This document shows, in pieces, positions 34,350 through 43,695 of a DNA stretch of 64,000 bases (within the stretch, counting starts at the first letter, position 1; each line of letters begins with the position of its first letter). Origin of the DNA: Maricaulis maris (GTDB lineage: Bacteria > Pseudomonadota > Alphaproteobacteria > Caulobacterales > Maricaulaceae). The notes beneath the pieces were generated by a model. The model had not been told where the DNA came from. It did no database searches and saw only the letters and a program-made list of their open reading frames with translations. The position numbers and the translations under genes were made by a program. Location: positions 1 through 64,000 of the forward strand of contig NZ_RBIM01000003.1 of assembly GCF_003634045.1 (NCBI RefSeq), in the 5' to 3' direction.

Positions 34350-36845
34350 ATGCCCGCGAAAACCAAAGCATCACTACGCTCACGCTTGGCCTGTTCAATC
34401 AGTGCACTTGCCCTGCCACTCGCCGGCATGTCGGCAATCGGAACGGCACAAGCGCAGGACAATAACTCGTCTTCGCAAGACGTTATTGTCGTGACCGCGA
34501 CCCGCCGCGCCGAAGGCGTCCAGGACATCCCGCTCAATATTGCCGCCATTGGCGGCGCCCAGATCGAGGAACAGGGCTTCGAGGACCTCGCCGACGCCCT
34601 CGCCTATGTGCCGGGTATCAACATCGTTGATCGCGGCGGCCGCCAGGGCAATCCGATCATCGTGCGCGGCCTCAATGCCGACCCGATCAATTCCGGTGAC
34701 GGCAATAATGATGGCGGCGGCACCGTGGCCACCTATCTCGGCGAAATCCCGCTCTTCATCGATCTCAAGCTGAATGACCTCGAGCGCGTCGAAGTCCTGC
34801 TCGGGCCGCAGGGCACGCTTTACGGCGCTGGCACGCTGGGCGGCGCGATCCGCTATCTGCCGAACCGCCCGGATTTCGACAGCAACATGCTGCAAGTTCG
34901 CTCCTCCTTCTACCAGTATTCCGAGGCGGAATCGCTGTCGTCCGACATCGGCTTCACTTTCAACCACGCCGTCTCCGACACGTTCGCAATTCGCGGCTCG
35001 GTCGATGTGCTGCAGGACAGTGGGTTCATCGACTACAATTATCGCGTGCGCGAACCGGGCGTCTCCAATCCGAACCCGGACTTCAACGACCCGGCCGACG
35101 TCGCTGCCAATCTTGTCCCGACCCAGGATGCCGACGGCGAAGAAGCCGTGTCCGGTCGCATCGCCGCCCGCTGGGCGCCGACCGACTGGCTCGACGCCAC
35201 CGCCACCTATTATTTCCAGCACCAGGACATTGAGGGGCGTCAGATTTCCTCGCGTCGCTCACCCATCACGGCTGGCGGCTATGAGTCGGCCCTGCGCGTG
35301 CTTGAACCGATCGAGCGCAATAACGAGCTGTTTGCGCTCGAAGTAACGGCGGATCTGGGCTTTGCCGAACTGACCTCGGCAACCGGTTTTGGCCGCTACG
35401 ACGAAGACGGTCAGCGTGACCAGACAGACCTCTTGATCTCGCTGGAATATTCCTACGAGGCCTTCCCGAACTTCACGTCCTTCACGCACGAGCTGGAAGA
35501 AGACGAATTCTTCAATCAGGAAATCCGCCTGGTCTCGACCTATGAGAGCCAGTTCAACTGGATCGTCGGCTATTACTACAACAAGGCCGAATTCGTCGGT
35601 TCCTCCGAGGAGTACACGCCGAATTACGCCGAGTATGTGAACGACAATTTCGGCTTCGGCCTGACCGAGAACCCGACCGATCTGGAGTATTTCTCGACGG
35701 CCAATACCCAGCTCACGGAAAGTGCCTTCTTCGGCGAACTCGGCTGGGACATCACCGACCGGCTCTCGGTCACGGTGGGCGGGCGCTATTACGAGTACGA
35801 GTTGGAATCGGTCTCCACCGTCGACTTCCCACTGTTCGAAGCACCGACCTATACGCCCATGACCCTCGACGAGATCCGCGATCTCGCCTTTGATCCGGCG
35901 CTGGCGCAATCCGATGACGGCTTCCTCTACAAGTTCAACATCGCCTATGATCTGACCGACGACATCCTGGCCTATTTCACGGTGTCGGAAGGCTACCGGA
36001 TCGGCGCCTCGAACGGTCTGGGCCCTTGCCCGGCCTATGATCCGAACGCGACCCAGGGCGCCTGCGCCCTCGCACCGGGCCAGCAATACGGCCCCAATGC
36101 CGGCGATATCGCCCAGTTCGACGAGCGTCAGTTCGGCCCGGACCAGACGACCAATTACGAGCTTGGCGCCAAGACGACCTGGGCCGATGGCGCGGTGACG
36201 CTGAACGGTGCCATCTTCCTGGTGGAGTGGACCGATCCGCAGGTCTCCTCGGCGACGGTCAACGCCAATATCCCGATCACGGTCAATGCGGCCGGCGCCG
36301 AGTCGAAGGGCTTCGAGCTGCAAGGCTCCTGGCAGGTCGCGCATAATTTCGAACTGCGCGGCACCTATTCCTTCACGCAATCGGAATTGACCGCCGATGT
36401 ACCTTTCCTGGTGCGGACCATCACCACGCCGGGCTTTGGCTCGGCCTTCGAAGATGGACAGGCGGGCGACCGTCTGCCTGGCTCGCCGGAAACCCAGGCG
36501 TCGGCTTTTGGCCGCTACACCACCGATCTCGCGAGCGGTGCCCAACTCAACTACAATCTCGGCATCTCCTACACGGGTGATATCCTGACCCGAACCGGTG
36601 GCCGTGGTAGCAGTGTGACCCTGGACAGCTATTTCGTGGCCAATGGCTCGATCAATTATGACGCCGGTGACTGGGGCGCGACGCTCTTCATCAACAATAT
36701 CGGCAATGAATACATCGAGACCGGCATCCGTAGCACGCCGCTGTCAAACCAGGCCGTCGAAGGACATCCGGTTCGCAGCCACTACGCCAATGTGGCCCCG
36801 CCGCGGACCATTGGTGTGCGTTTCTACTACCAGTTCGGCGATTGA
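34350..36845 (+). CDS. TonB-dependent outer membrane receptor
   Basis: An 831-residue receptor. The signal peptide ends at GTAQAQ, followed by the TonB-box region DVIVVTATRR and the plug domain (VQDIPLNIAAIGGAQIEEQG, VPGINIVDRGG, VRGLNADP, LERVEVLLGPQGTLYGAG). The remaining 600 residues form the beta-barrel with TonB-dependent repeats, ending FYYQFGD. It imports a scarce ligand across the outer membrane; the substrate is unknown. GGAG lies nine bases before ATG 34350. It is divergent from the TPR-sulfotransferase and has its own terminator. Confidence 0.92.
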   Translation: MPAKTKASLRSRLACSISALALPLAGMSAIGTAQAQDNNSSSQDVIVVTATRRAEGVQDIPLNIAAIGGAQIEEQGFEDLADALAYVPGINIVDRGGRQGNPIIVRGLNADPINSGDGNNDGGGTVATYLGEIPLFIDLKLNDLERVEVLLGPQGTLYGAGTLGGAIRYLPNRPDFDSNMLQVRSSFYQYSEAESLSSDIGFTFNHAVSDTFAIRGSVDVLQDSGFIDYNYRVREPGVSNPNPDFNDPADVAANLVPTQDADGEEAVSGRIAARWAPTDWLDATATYYFQHQDIEGRQISSRRSPITAGGYESALRVLEPIERNNELFALEVTADLGFAELTSATGFGRYDEDGQRDQTDLLISLEYSYEAFPNFTSFTHELEEDEFFNQEIRLVSTYESQFNWIVGYYYNKAEFVGSSEEYTPNYAEYVNDNFGFGLTENPTDLEYFSTANTQLTESAFFGELGWDITDRLSVTVGGRYYEYELESVSTVDFPLFEAPTYTPMTLDEIRDLAFDPALAQSDDGFLYKFNIAYDLTDDILAYFTVSEGYRIGASNGLGPCPAYDPNATQGACALAPGQQYGPNAGDIAQFDERQFGPDQTTNYELGAKTTWADGAVTLNGAIFLVEWTDPQVSSATVNANIPITVNAAGAESKGFELQGSWQVAHNFELRGTYSFTQSELTADVPFLVRTITTPGFGSAFEDGQAGDRLPGSPETQASAFGRYTTDLASGAQLNYNLGISYTGDILTRTGGRGSSVTLDSYFVANGSINYDAGDWGATLFINNIGNEYIETGIRSTPLSNQAVEGHPVRSHYANVAPPRTIGVRFYYQFGD

Positions 36846-36874
36846 TCCCGAACCCGGCTGACGCCTGAAACAAG

Positions 36875-36910
36875 AAGAGCCGCACCTGTCTCCGGGTGCG
36901 GCTCTTTTCA
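36875..36910 (+). terminator. Terminator of the TonB receptor gene
   Basis: AAGAGCCGCACC pairs with GGTGCGGCTCTT around an 8-base loop, followed by a short T-run, 30 bases after the stop. The A-rich left side also makes it usable for the convergent minus-strand gene. Confidence 0.9.
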
Positions 36911-36928
36911 TGTCACGACGCGTTCCGA

Positions 36929-38602
36929 TCAGGGCTTGTCGCGGGCCTCGTCCGCCGCTTGCGCTAGATCGACCAGGTCGAGAAATTCAGCGCGATAGCC
37001 GAATTGATCCTCGCCGATGGCAGCGGCCGCCGTCTCGCGGATCGCGGCCCAGTCATAACCGTCCGCCAACCAGGCATCGCCGCGCAGACGCTGGGCAAAA
37101 CCGGCCACCGCAATCGAGAAACGGGCCTCCTGCGACGCCATCTCGAACCGGTCCGCGACGTCAGCTTGCGTCACCGGGCGTTCGATCAGCCGGCTGTCAT
37201 CCTCGCCCGGACGCTTGTAGCGCAGGCGCAGGAAGCCGAACTCACCGTCAAGATCCGGTTCAACCGATGTTGCCCCGCCATAGCGAAGCGGCTCCATCAA
37301 CACGCCTTCCGAGCCCGGCGCGGCGATCTCATAGATCGCGGTCACCGAGTGACCTGACCCGATCTCGCCGGCATCGACTTCATCATTGTTGAAATCGGCC
37401 CGGTCCAGCAACCGCGTCTCATACCCGATCAGGCGGTATTCGGCGACGCGGGCCGGGTTGAACTCGATCTGGATCTTGACGTCATTGGCGATCGGAAACA
37501 GCGAGGAAAAGCTTTCCTCCACCAGCATGCGCCGGGCTTCCTGGCGGCTGTCGATATAGGCGGCCGTCCCGTTCCCCGCCTGGGCGATGGTCTGCATCAT
37601 CTGGTCATTGTAATTGCCGCGACCAAAGCCCATCACCGACAGGTAGATGCCGCTGTCGCGCTTGCGGGCGACAAAGTCTTCCAGACGCTCGTCCTGGGTG
37701 ACGCCGACATTGAAATCGCCATCGGTGAGCAACATCACCCGATTGACCGCATCCTCGTCAAAATTCTGTTCCGCGAGGTCATAGGCCAGCGCCAGACCAG
37801 CTCCGCCAGCCGTCGAGCCGCCAGCGCTCAGACTATCGAGCGCGCGGTGAATGGCGCGGGCATTGCGGGCCTCGGTGGGTTCAAGGACCGCACCTGCCGC
37901 GCCGGCATAGACAACGAGGGCGACAGTATCGTCAGGCTCCAGCTCATCGACCAGCATGTGCATCGCCTCCACCGCGAGCGGCAGCTTGTCCCGCGCATTC
38001 ATCGACCCCGACACATCAATCAGGAAGACAAGATTGGCGCGTGGCCGCTCGTCGGGAATGATCTCATAGCCCTGGATGCCGATATGCATCAGCTGGGTGT
38101 CGGCATTCCACGGCGTCGGCGTGACCGTGACATGCGTCGCAAACGGCTCGTCGGGTCCCGGCGGCAGGGCATAATCATAGTCGAAATAATTGACCATCTC
38201 CTCGATCCGAACAGCGTCGGTCGGGGGTAGCTGGCCATATTCAAGCGAATTGCGGACGAGGGAATAGCTCGCCGTGTCGACATCGATGGAGAAGGTGGAC
38301 ACCGGCTCTTCGGCTGTTGCGACGACGGGGTTCGGGTCGACGTCTTCATAGCGTTCCCGGTCAAGCGGCTGCGACGATGGACGGCTTCCGGCCTCCTCGG
38401 CGATCACAGATGACCGGCTGGCAAGGCGCGAGCCCGTCACCGTGATCATGTCAGCCGGGTACGCCACCGGTGCCGGTGGCGGCGGAGGGGGCGGCGGCGC
38501 AGGTGGCGGGGGCGGCGGCGGTGCGGTCGGCGGTGCGACAGTCGCCGTACACGCAGCGAGCATGGCCAGCCCGGCCGCACTGATCAAAAGAACGCGTTTC
38601 AT
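36929..38602 (-). CDS. von Willebrand factor A lipoprotein, YfbK-like
   Basis: A 557-residue lipoprotein (lipobox LAAC, Cys about residue 17) with a Pro-rich linker after it (PPTAPPPPPPPAPPPPPPPP region). The YfbK N-terminal domain has TFSIDVDTASYSLVRN and DAVRIEEMVNYFDYDY; the vWA domain has an intact MIDAS with LIDVSGSM, a Thr near VLEPTEARN and LLTDGDFNVG. A C-terminal DUF3520 region follows. The role of this family is unclear; vWA domains mediate metal-dependent protein contacts in the periplasm. GAAGGGG precedes the ATG. Confidence 0.88.
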   Translation of the reverse strand: MKRVLLISAAGLAMLAACTATVAPPTAPPPPPPPAPPPPPPPPAPVAYPADMITVTGSRLASRSSVIAEEAGSRPSSQPLDRERYEDVDPNPVVATAEEPVSTFSIDVDTASYSLVRNSLEYGQLPPTDAVRIEEMVNYFDYDYALPPGPDEPFATHVTVTPTPWNADTQLMHIGIQGYEIIPDERPRANLVFLIDVSGSMNARDKLPLAVEAMHMLVDELEPDDTVALVVYAGAAGAVLEPTEARNARAIHRALDSLSAGGSTAGGAGLALAYDLAEQNFDEDAVNRVMLLTDGDFNVGVTQDERLEDFVARKRDSGIYLSVMGFGRGNYNDQMMQTIAQAGNGTAAYIDSRQEARRMLVEESFSSLFPIANDVKIQIEFNPARVAEYRLIGYETRLLDRADFNNDEVDAGEIGSGHSVTAIYEIAAPGSEGVLMEPLRYGGATSVEPDLDGEFGFLRLRYKRPGEDDSRLIERPVTQADVADRFEMASQEARFSIAVAGFAQRLRGDAWLADGYDWAAIRETAAAAIGEDQFGYRAEFLDLVDLAQAADEARDKP

Positions 38603-39178
38603 GGAATCCCCTTCCGGTCCCAAAATCCCTCACCCGTCAGACTGGGCGGCATCGGGGACAACGACAAGTCGAAATCGGGGCGATTGAAAGGCAAGCGGCG
38701 CATTCAGCGCCAGGTGGGGACAGGTATGTCCCCCGCTCAGCCGCCTTCCCGCCCGTCCCGGCGGCGCCGGAGCGCCAGGCTGGTATTGCCGGATGACGGG
38801 CGGGAAGGCGCACCGAAGCAGCTCCTTTCCTGATGTTTGAGGTGATCGACAGGTCTGCCCGCGCCACGGTGTTTCCACCTGGCGGGATGAGGGGTGCGGG
38901 GGCCCGGCCGATGCCGGTTTGGCTATTGTCTTGTGTGGATGGGCACCTCGGGCACCCCGCACACGGAGATTTGGTCAGGTCCCTTGCGGGTCCCGTCTCG
39001 AAACCGACAGGAACAAACGGTCGAGCTTTGTGCCGCCGTCCTGCCGGTGGCCACGCCGGGTTGGTCTGGCGGTGTTTCCAGGCAACCGGACGAGCTCCGT
39101 ACTCCCAACGCCCCCGGATCACCAATCCGGGCCTCGAGTAGCGCGGGACAACGGGGATTATCCGCCAGGTTTGACGGG
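38603..39178. other. Gene-poor region with dyads
   Basis: No supported gene. It holds a GGGACAGGTATGTCCC dyad (about 38715), a CTTCCCGCCCGTC/GACGGGCGGGAAG inverted repeat (about 38744-38812) and two GGTGTTTCC motifs (about 38868 and 39070). Together with the neighbouring palindromic repeat it resembles the block at 9003-9370, read on the other strand. Confidence 0.4.
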
Positions 39179-39336
39179 CGGGGATAAGTTTTATGATTTT
39201 TGTTCGCGGGGAACGCTTTCCCTCTCCCTGGGGAGAGGGTCAGGGTGAGGGGTAAATCCCGGAGAGAGCAGGAGGAATCCCCCTCATCCGCCCCTCCGGG
39301 GCACCTTCTCCCAAGGGAGAAGGAAGGGGCGCACGG
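39179..39336 (-). repeat. Dispersed palindromic repeat, copy B
   Basis: Inverted copy of 9003-9146, with the same two hairpins CCCTCTCCC/GGGAGAGGG and CCTTCTCC/GGAGAAGG, the same linker (GGGTGAGGGGTAAATCCCGG) and the same AT-rich end with AAAAATC and ACTTATCC. Confidence 0.78.
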
Positions 39337-39365
39337 CGGGGATAAGCCGAGTTCATGCGTATTTG

Positions 39366-39492
39366 TCATCCGGGCCGGAAGCCTGCGAAAGCAGGTTGGA
39401 GAGCCGGGACCTATACGCGCCGATATCGGCCGCACCGGGCATATGGGTCCGGGATATCCGCCCAGATCAAGTCAGGGTTTCGCCCGGGATGA
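39366..39492. repeat. CCCGG-rich intergenic dyad repeat
   Basis: Begins GTCATCCGGGCCGG and ends TTTCGCCCGGGATGAC, so its ends are inverted repeats. An internal hairpin CCTGCGAAAGCAGG is typical of the short dispersed repeats of alphaproteobacteria. Related elements lie at 45358-45510 and 53577-53700. Confidence 0.5.
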
Positions 39493-39578
39493 CGATTGAA
39501 AGCACAGTTGAATGAATGGGGTGGCGAGAGTCTTGATCAGGGGAAATGCGAGAACGCGAACAAGGCGCCCTATTGGCC

Positions 39579-39800
39579 TCACGTCACCTCGACATACACG
39601 ACCAGCGCAATCAAAAAGCCACTCAGAACGGCAAAGGACACACAAACACAACACGCGACAATCCAGAAGTTTCTGATCATCAGATCATGGTCGGTCGACG
39701 TGTGGGTGATCGCCGGTGTCTTTCGTTTCGTCCAGATGCTGCCAATAACCGATATGACCAATATAGACACCAGTGTGCCACACCCGAGAAATGCAGCCAT
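39579..39800 (-). CDS. 73-residue two-helix membrane protein
   Basis: A small protein with two hydrophobic helices, LGCGTLVSILVISVIGSIW and WIVACCVCVSFAVLSGFLI, joined by a polar loop with KRKTPAITHTSTDHD. GAGGGG lies eight bases before the ATG, which supports real translation. No family recognised. Codon use is less GC-biased than in the neighbours. It starts just after the CinA-like gene, which runs in the same direction ending at 39812, so the two may be co-transcribed. Confidence 0.65.
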   Translation of the reverse strand: MAAFLGCGTLVSILVISVIGSIWTKRKTPAITHTSTDHDLMIRNFWIVACCVCVSFAVLSGFLIALVVYVEVT

Positions 39801-39811
39801 ATTTCATCCCC

Positions 39812-40594
39812 TCAATCCACGGGGTCAATCCGCGGGGTGATCCCCACCGCTTCCACCATCGCCGCGATCCGCGCGATGACCTGGTCGAGCTGCCCCTCAT
39901 CCGTCGCGCGGGCGACCAAATGCGTGCCGCGCTTGATCTCACCGGCCTTGACCTCAAGGAAATAAGGGTAAGAGCCGATAGAGACATCGGGGAATTCGGT
40001 CGCCAGCGCGCCCAGCGCCTCGGCGACATCGCCTTCGCGGAGATTGTCGCCCTTGACCGAGCGCGACTTTGTCACCGCCCCGCCCTCAAGCCGGTGATCG
40101 ATATCATTGAGCATGCCGGCCACGATCGAGGGGACACCGGCCAGGGTGAAGACATTACCGGTCTGAAAGCCCGGCGCGCCGGTGACCGGGTTGAGGATCA
40201 GACTGGCGCCATCGGGGATGCGGGCCATGCGCTTGCGACTCTCGGTGACCGGGGTCTGGGTCTTGGCGTACCAGTCCTCGATGATCGCCAGGGCATCGTC
40301 ACGGACATCAATACCAACGCCGAAGGCCGCTGCGACAGCGTCAGCCGTAATATCGTCATGGGTCGGGCCGATGCCGCCGGTGGTGAAGACGTAGTCATGG
40401 CTGCCGCGCAAGGCATTGAGGGCGTTGACGATGGTGTCGGTCTCGTCCGGCACGACGCGGCATTCCATGACATTGATGCCGAGCGGGGCGAGAAAGCGGG
40501 CGATCTGGATGAGATTTTTGTCCTGGGTCCGGCCGGACAGGACCTCGTCACCGATCAGGAGCACCGCCGCCGTCACCCGTTTGCTCGCCGTCAT
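39812..40594 (-). CDS. CinA-like molybdopterin-binding domain protein
   Basis: A 260-residue COG1058 protein: the N-terminal MoCF-like domain of CinA without the C-terminal deamidase domain. Key segments are TAAVLLIGDEVLSGRTQDKN, VFTTGGIGPTHDDITADAVA and the middle part PGFQTGNVFTLAGVPSIV. Related proteins hydrolyse ADP-ribose or FAD-like compounds. ATG 40594 is chosen because the domain begins directly after it. It is divergent from sfsA. Confidence 0.87.
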   Translation of the reverse strand: MTASKRVTAAVLLIGDEVLSGRTQDKNLIQIARFLAPLGINVMECRVVPDETDTIVNALNALRGSHDYVFTTGGIGPTHDDITADAVAAAFGVGIDVRDDALAIIEDWYAKTQTPVTESRKRMARIPDGASLILNPVTGAPGFQTGNVFTLAGVPSIVAGMLNDIDHRLEGGAVTKSRSVKGDNLREGDVAEALGALATEFPDVSIGSYPYFLEVKAGEIKRGTHLVARATDEGQLDQVIARIAAMVEAVGITPRIDPVD

Positions 40595-40658
40595 GAGAAT
40601 CGTCCTTAAGTATCGCCCGTGTGAGGGTATATGAGCCCGCTGCAGGGAAGTCCAAGCC

Positions 40659-41366
40659 ATGAAATTCGCAACCGCGCTGATCCCCGGCACGCTGGTCAAA
40701 CGCTATAAGCGCTTCTTTGCCGATGTCGAACTGGACGGCGGCGAGATCGTGACAGCGCATTGCGCCAATACCGGCGCGATGACCGGCATCAAGGATCCGG
40801 GCCTCAGGGTGTGGCTGTCACGCTCAGACAATCCCAAGCGCAAGCTGAAATACACTTGGGAGCTGGTCGAGGCCGAAGGCACGATCATCGGCGCCCTGCC
40901 CAATCTTGCCAATGCGCTGGCCGAAGAGGCTGTAAATGCCGGGGTCATCGGCGAACTGACCGGCTATGACAGCCTGCGCCGCGAAGTGAAATACGGTGAA
41001 AACTCACGCATCGACCTGCTGCTGGAAGACGGCGGCAAACCGCCCTGCTGGGTCGAGGTCAAGAATGTCCACTGGCAACGCGGGCCCGGGATTGCCGAGT
41101 TTCCCGACGGGGTGACTTCGCGCGGCGCCAAGCATCTGGTCGAACTGGCTAATCAGGTCGCCGCCGGCGAGCGCGCCGTGCAGCTTTTCATCGTCCAGCG
41201 CTCGGACTGCGAGGTGCTTCGACCGGCCGAGGACATTGATCCGGTCTATGCCGAGACTTTGCGCACCAGCGCCGCCGCCGGGGTTGAAGTCCTGGCCTAT
41301 GCTTGCGACGTCTCGCCGACGGCGGTGACGATCACCCGTCCGATGCGCGTGGAGCTGCGACAATGA
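40659..41366 (+). CDS. sfsA: Sugar fermentation stimulation protein homologue SfsA
   Basis: A 235-residue SfsA protein of typical length. Family blocks are KRYKRFFADVELDGGEIVTA, HCANTGAMTGI, GENSRIDLLLEDGG, CWVEVKNV and FPDGVTSRGAKHLVEL. The C-terminal part has the restriction-endonuclease-like fold with VEVKNV. E. coli SfsA binds DNA and affects maltose genes; the role elsewhere is unclear. The stop overlaps the thioesterase start as ATGA. Confidence 0.93.
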   Translation: MKFATALIPGTLVKRYKRFFADVELDGGEIVTAHCANTGAMTGIKDPGLRVWLSRSDNPKRKLKYTWELVEAEGTIIGALPNLANALAEEAVNAGVIGELTGYDSLRREVKYGENSRIDLLLEDGGKPPCWVEVKNVHWQRGPGIAEFPDGVTSRGAKHLVELANQVAAGERAVQLFIVQRSDCEVLRPAEDIDPVYAETLRTSAAAGVEVLAYACDVSPTAVTITRPMRVELRQ

Positions 41367-41839
41367 GCGATAACTGGAATGGCTGGGACCTGCCGGATGC
41401 CTATGTCCACCGTATCACGGTGGGGGACAGGGATATCGACAGCTTCGGCCACGCCAATAATGCCCGCTATCTGGAATGGGCCGATGAGGCCGCCTGGACC
41501 CACTGGTTTTCCAGGGGCGAGGACTATTCGATGGAGGCTTGTGCCAAGGATGATCGCGGCATCGCCATCATCCGCACCGAGGCCGATTATCTGGGCCATG
41601 TCCGCAAGGGCGACGAGATCGACTGCGCGGTCTGGATCAGCCAGTCTGATCGTCGGCTTCGCGCCGAGCGCCGCTACCAGTTCCGCCGCGTCAGTGACGG
41701 GGCAACTGTGTTTCGTGCCCTCACCAAAGTCGTGTGCTTCCAGCTTTCGACCGGTCGCCCGGCCCGCATGACGCCAATCTTTTCAAACCACTATACCGTG
41801 TTACCCTCGGTCGCAGCGGCGCTTGTGACTGAAAATTAA
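41363..41839 (+). CDS. Acyl-CoA thioesterase, hotdog fold
   Basis: A 158-residue 4-hydroxybenzoyl-CoA-thioesterase-like protein. The catalytic region is DIDSFGHANNARYLEWADEA, with Asp in the place typical of the 4HBT/YbgC group, and the later strands IIRTEADYLGHVRKGDEI and LTKVVCFQLSTGRP follow the family. It hydrolyses acyl-CoA thioesters of unknown chain length. Start and stop are fixed by the four-base overlap with sfsA, showing coupled translation. Confidence 0.87.
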   Translation: MSDNWNGWDLPDAYVHRITVGDRDIDSFGHANNARYLEWADEAAWTHWFSRGEDYSMEACAKDDRGIAIIRTEADYLGHVRKGDEIDCAVWISQSDRRLRAERRYQFRRVSDGATVFRALTKVVCFQLSTGRPARMTPIFSNHYTVLPSVAAALVTEN

Positions 41840-41917
41840 CAAAGCGCCGACATTGTACGCGCCCCCTACCCCCCTATAGTCCCGCGGGACACCAACACCT
41901 CTTTGGGGGAGGCTTAT

Positions 41918-43606
41918 ATGAAGTATCTCATTCCGGCCCTTGCCGGTCTGGCGCTGGCCGCCTGTACGGCCGCAAACGACACTGACACGACAACGGATGT
42001 GGCGGACGCCGCCTTCGCGCCGAATGTCAGTGCCGTCAATATCGAAGCCCATATCCGCTTCCTCGCCTCTGACTATCTGGCAGGCCGCGATCCAGGCACC
42101 GACGGCTATGAAATCGCCGCCAACTATGTCGCCGCCCAGATGCGGCTGCTCGGCCTCGAAGCCGCTGGCGACAATGGCGGCTATTTTGCCGAAGTCCCCA
42201 TGCACGAAGTCCGCCCGGATCCGGAATTCAACCGGCTGACGCTGGGCGACGAGACCTTTGCCCACGGCACCGACGTCTTCATCTCGTCAAACCCCAGCGT
42301 GCTGGAAGCGACCGTCACTGGCGAGCTGGTCTTTGTCGGCCATGGCGTTTCGGCGGCCAATCGCGGTCATGACGATTATGCGGGCCTGGATGTTGACGGC
42401 AAGATCGTCGTCGTCATGGGCGGCGTGCCGGAAGGCGTGTTCGAAGGCCTGTCCGAAGAGCGTGCCCACCACAATTCCGGGACCACCAAGCGCAATGTCG
42501 CCGCCGCGCACGGTGCGATCGGCATGATCTCGCTGACCAGCTGGACACCGGAACAACTGGCCGGTTACGCTGAGCGTTTCGGCAATGGTCCGGCGGTCCG
42601 CCTGACCACCGCCACCGGCCCGTCCGGCTATGACAGTGTGGCCGCCACAGCCAATGTCACGGCCGAACTCGGCGCCCGCCTGTTTGAGGGCGCGGAAATG
42701 AGCCTGGAAGATGTTCGCACCGCCATGTCGGCGGAAGAGCCGAGCTATCCGCGTTTCGCCCTGCCGCATTCGGTCACCATCCAGCAACGCACCCTGTCCG
42801 AGCCTTTCGATGCCCCGAATGTCGTCGGCATGATCCGTGGCTCCGACCCGGAGCTGGCAGATGAGTTCCTGGTACTCACTGCCCACCTGGACCATATCGG
42901 TTCAGTCACCGATCACATGCGCTCGGGCGGTGCCTGCAACACCACCGATGATAGCGACCAGATCTGCAATGGTGCGGTCGACAATGCTTCGGGCGTGTCG
43001 ATCATGCTGGAGACGGCCCGGACCTTCCTCGAAGAGGGGGCGCCGCGCCGGTCAGTGCTGTTTGTTGCCCTGACGGCGGAAGAAAAAGGCCTTCTGGGTT
43101 CCGAGCATTTTGCCCGCAACCCGACGGTTCCGGCCGAACAGATCGTCGCCAATGTCAATCTCGACATGCCGGTCATCGTCTACGACTTCGCCGACGTGAT
43201 CGCCTTCGGCTCGAACCACTCCAATCTCGGACCGATCGCCACCCGCGCCGCTGCCCGCATGGGTATTGAAGTGAGCGAAGACCCGCTGCCGGAACAATCG
43301 CTCTTCGTGCGCTCGGACCACTATAATTTCGTGCGCGAAGGCGTGCCGGCGCTGTTCCTGATGACCGGCTTCTCCTCGCCGGATCCGCGTTGGGATGAGG
43401 GTGAAGGCTTCATGGGCTTTCTCAACACCCACTACCACCGCCAGACCGACCAGTTGGATGGCGAGCTGGAAGTCCTGTTCGAGCAAGGCGCCAAATTTGC
43501 CAATATCAACTACATGATCGCCCGCGAAATCGCTGACAGCGACGAGCGTCCGGCCTGGAATGATGACAGCTTCTTCGGCAATCTGTTCGGCGACGACGCC
43601 GAATAG
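41918..43606 (+). CDS. M28 family metallopeptidase, lipoprotein
   Basis: A 562-residue lipoprotein (lipobox LAACTA). A PA-type insert domain (about residues 130-260, ELVFVGHGVSAANRGHDDYA) precedes the M28 catalytic domain. The zinc ligands are visible in LTAHLDHIG, GAVDNASGVSIML, ALTAEEKGLLGSEHF and ANVNLDMP, plus a late His in VRSDHYNFVREGVP. It is probably an exported aminopeptidase. A second M28 gene lies at 58455. A GGGGGAGG ribosome binding site precedes ATG 41918. Confidence 0.9.
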   Translation: MKYLIPALAGLALAACTAANDTDTTTDVADAAFAPNVSAVNIEAHIRFLASDYLAGRDPGTDGYEIAANYVAAQMRLLGLEAAGDNGGYFAEVPMHEVRPDPEFNRLTLGDETFAHGTDVFISSNPSVLEATVTGELVFVGHGVSAANRGHDDYAGLDVDGKIVVVMGGVPEGVFEGLSEERAHHNSGTTKRNVAAAHGAIGMISLTSWTPEQLAGYAERFGNGPAVRLTTATGPSGYDSVAATANVTAELGARLFEGAEMSLEDVRTAMSAEEPSYPRFALPHSVTIQQRTLSEPFDAPNVVGMIRGSDPELADEFLVLTAHLDHIGSVTDHMRSGGACNTTDDSDQICNGAVDNASGVSIMLETARTFLEEGAPRRSVLFVALTAEEKGLLGSEHFARNPTVPAEQIVANVNLDMPVIVYDFADVIAFGSNHSNLGPIATRAAARMGIEVSEDPLPEQSLFVRSDHYNFVREGVPALFLMTGFSSPDPRWDEGEGFMGFLNTHYHRQTDQLDGELEVLFEQGAKFANINYMIAREIADSDERPAWNDDSFFGNLFGDDAE

Positions 43607-43634
43607 ACTCCAAGCCAAACGCTGAGAAATGCAG

Positions 43635-43668
43635 GCGCGCGCCGTTCCAAACGGCGCGCGCTCTGTTT
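43635..43668 (+). terminator. Terminator after the M28 peptidase gene
   Basis: GCGCGCGCCGTT pairs with AACGGCGCGCGC around a three-base loop, followed by TCTGTTT, 28 bases after the stop. Confidence 0.8.
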
Positions 43669-43695
43669 ATAAGCGGGTGTTGAAGGAGTACCGAC

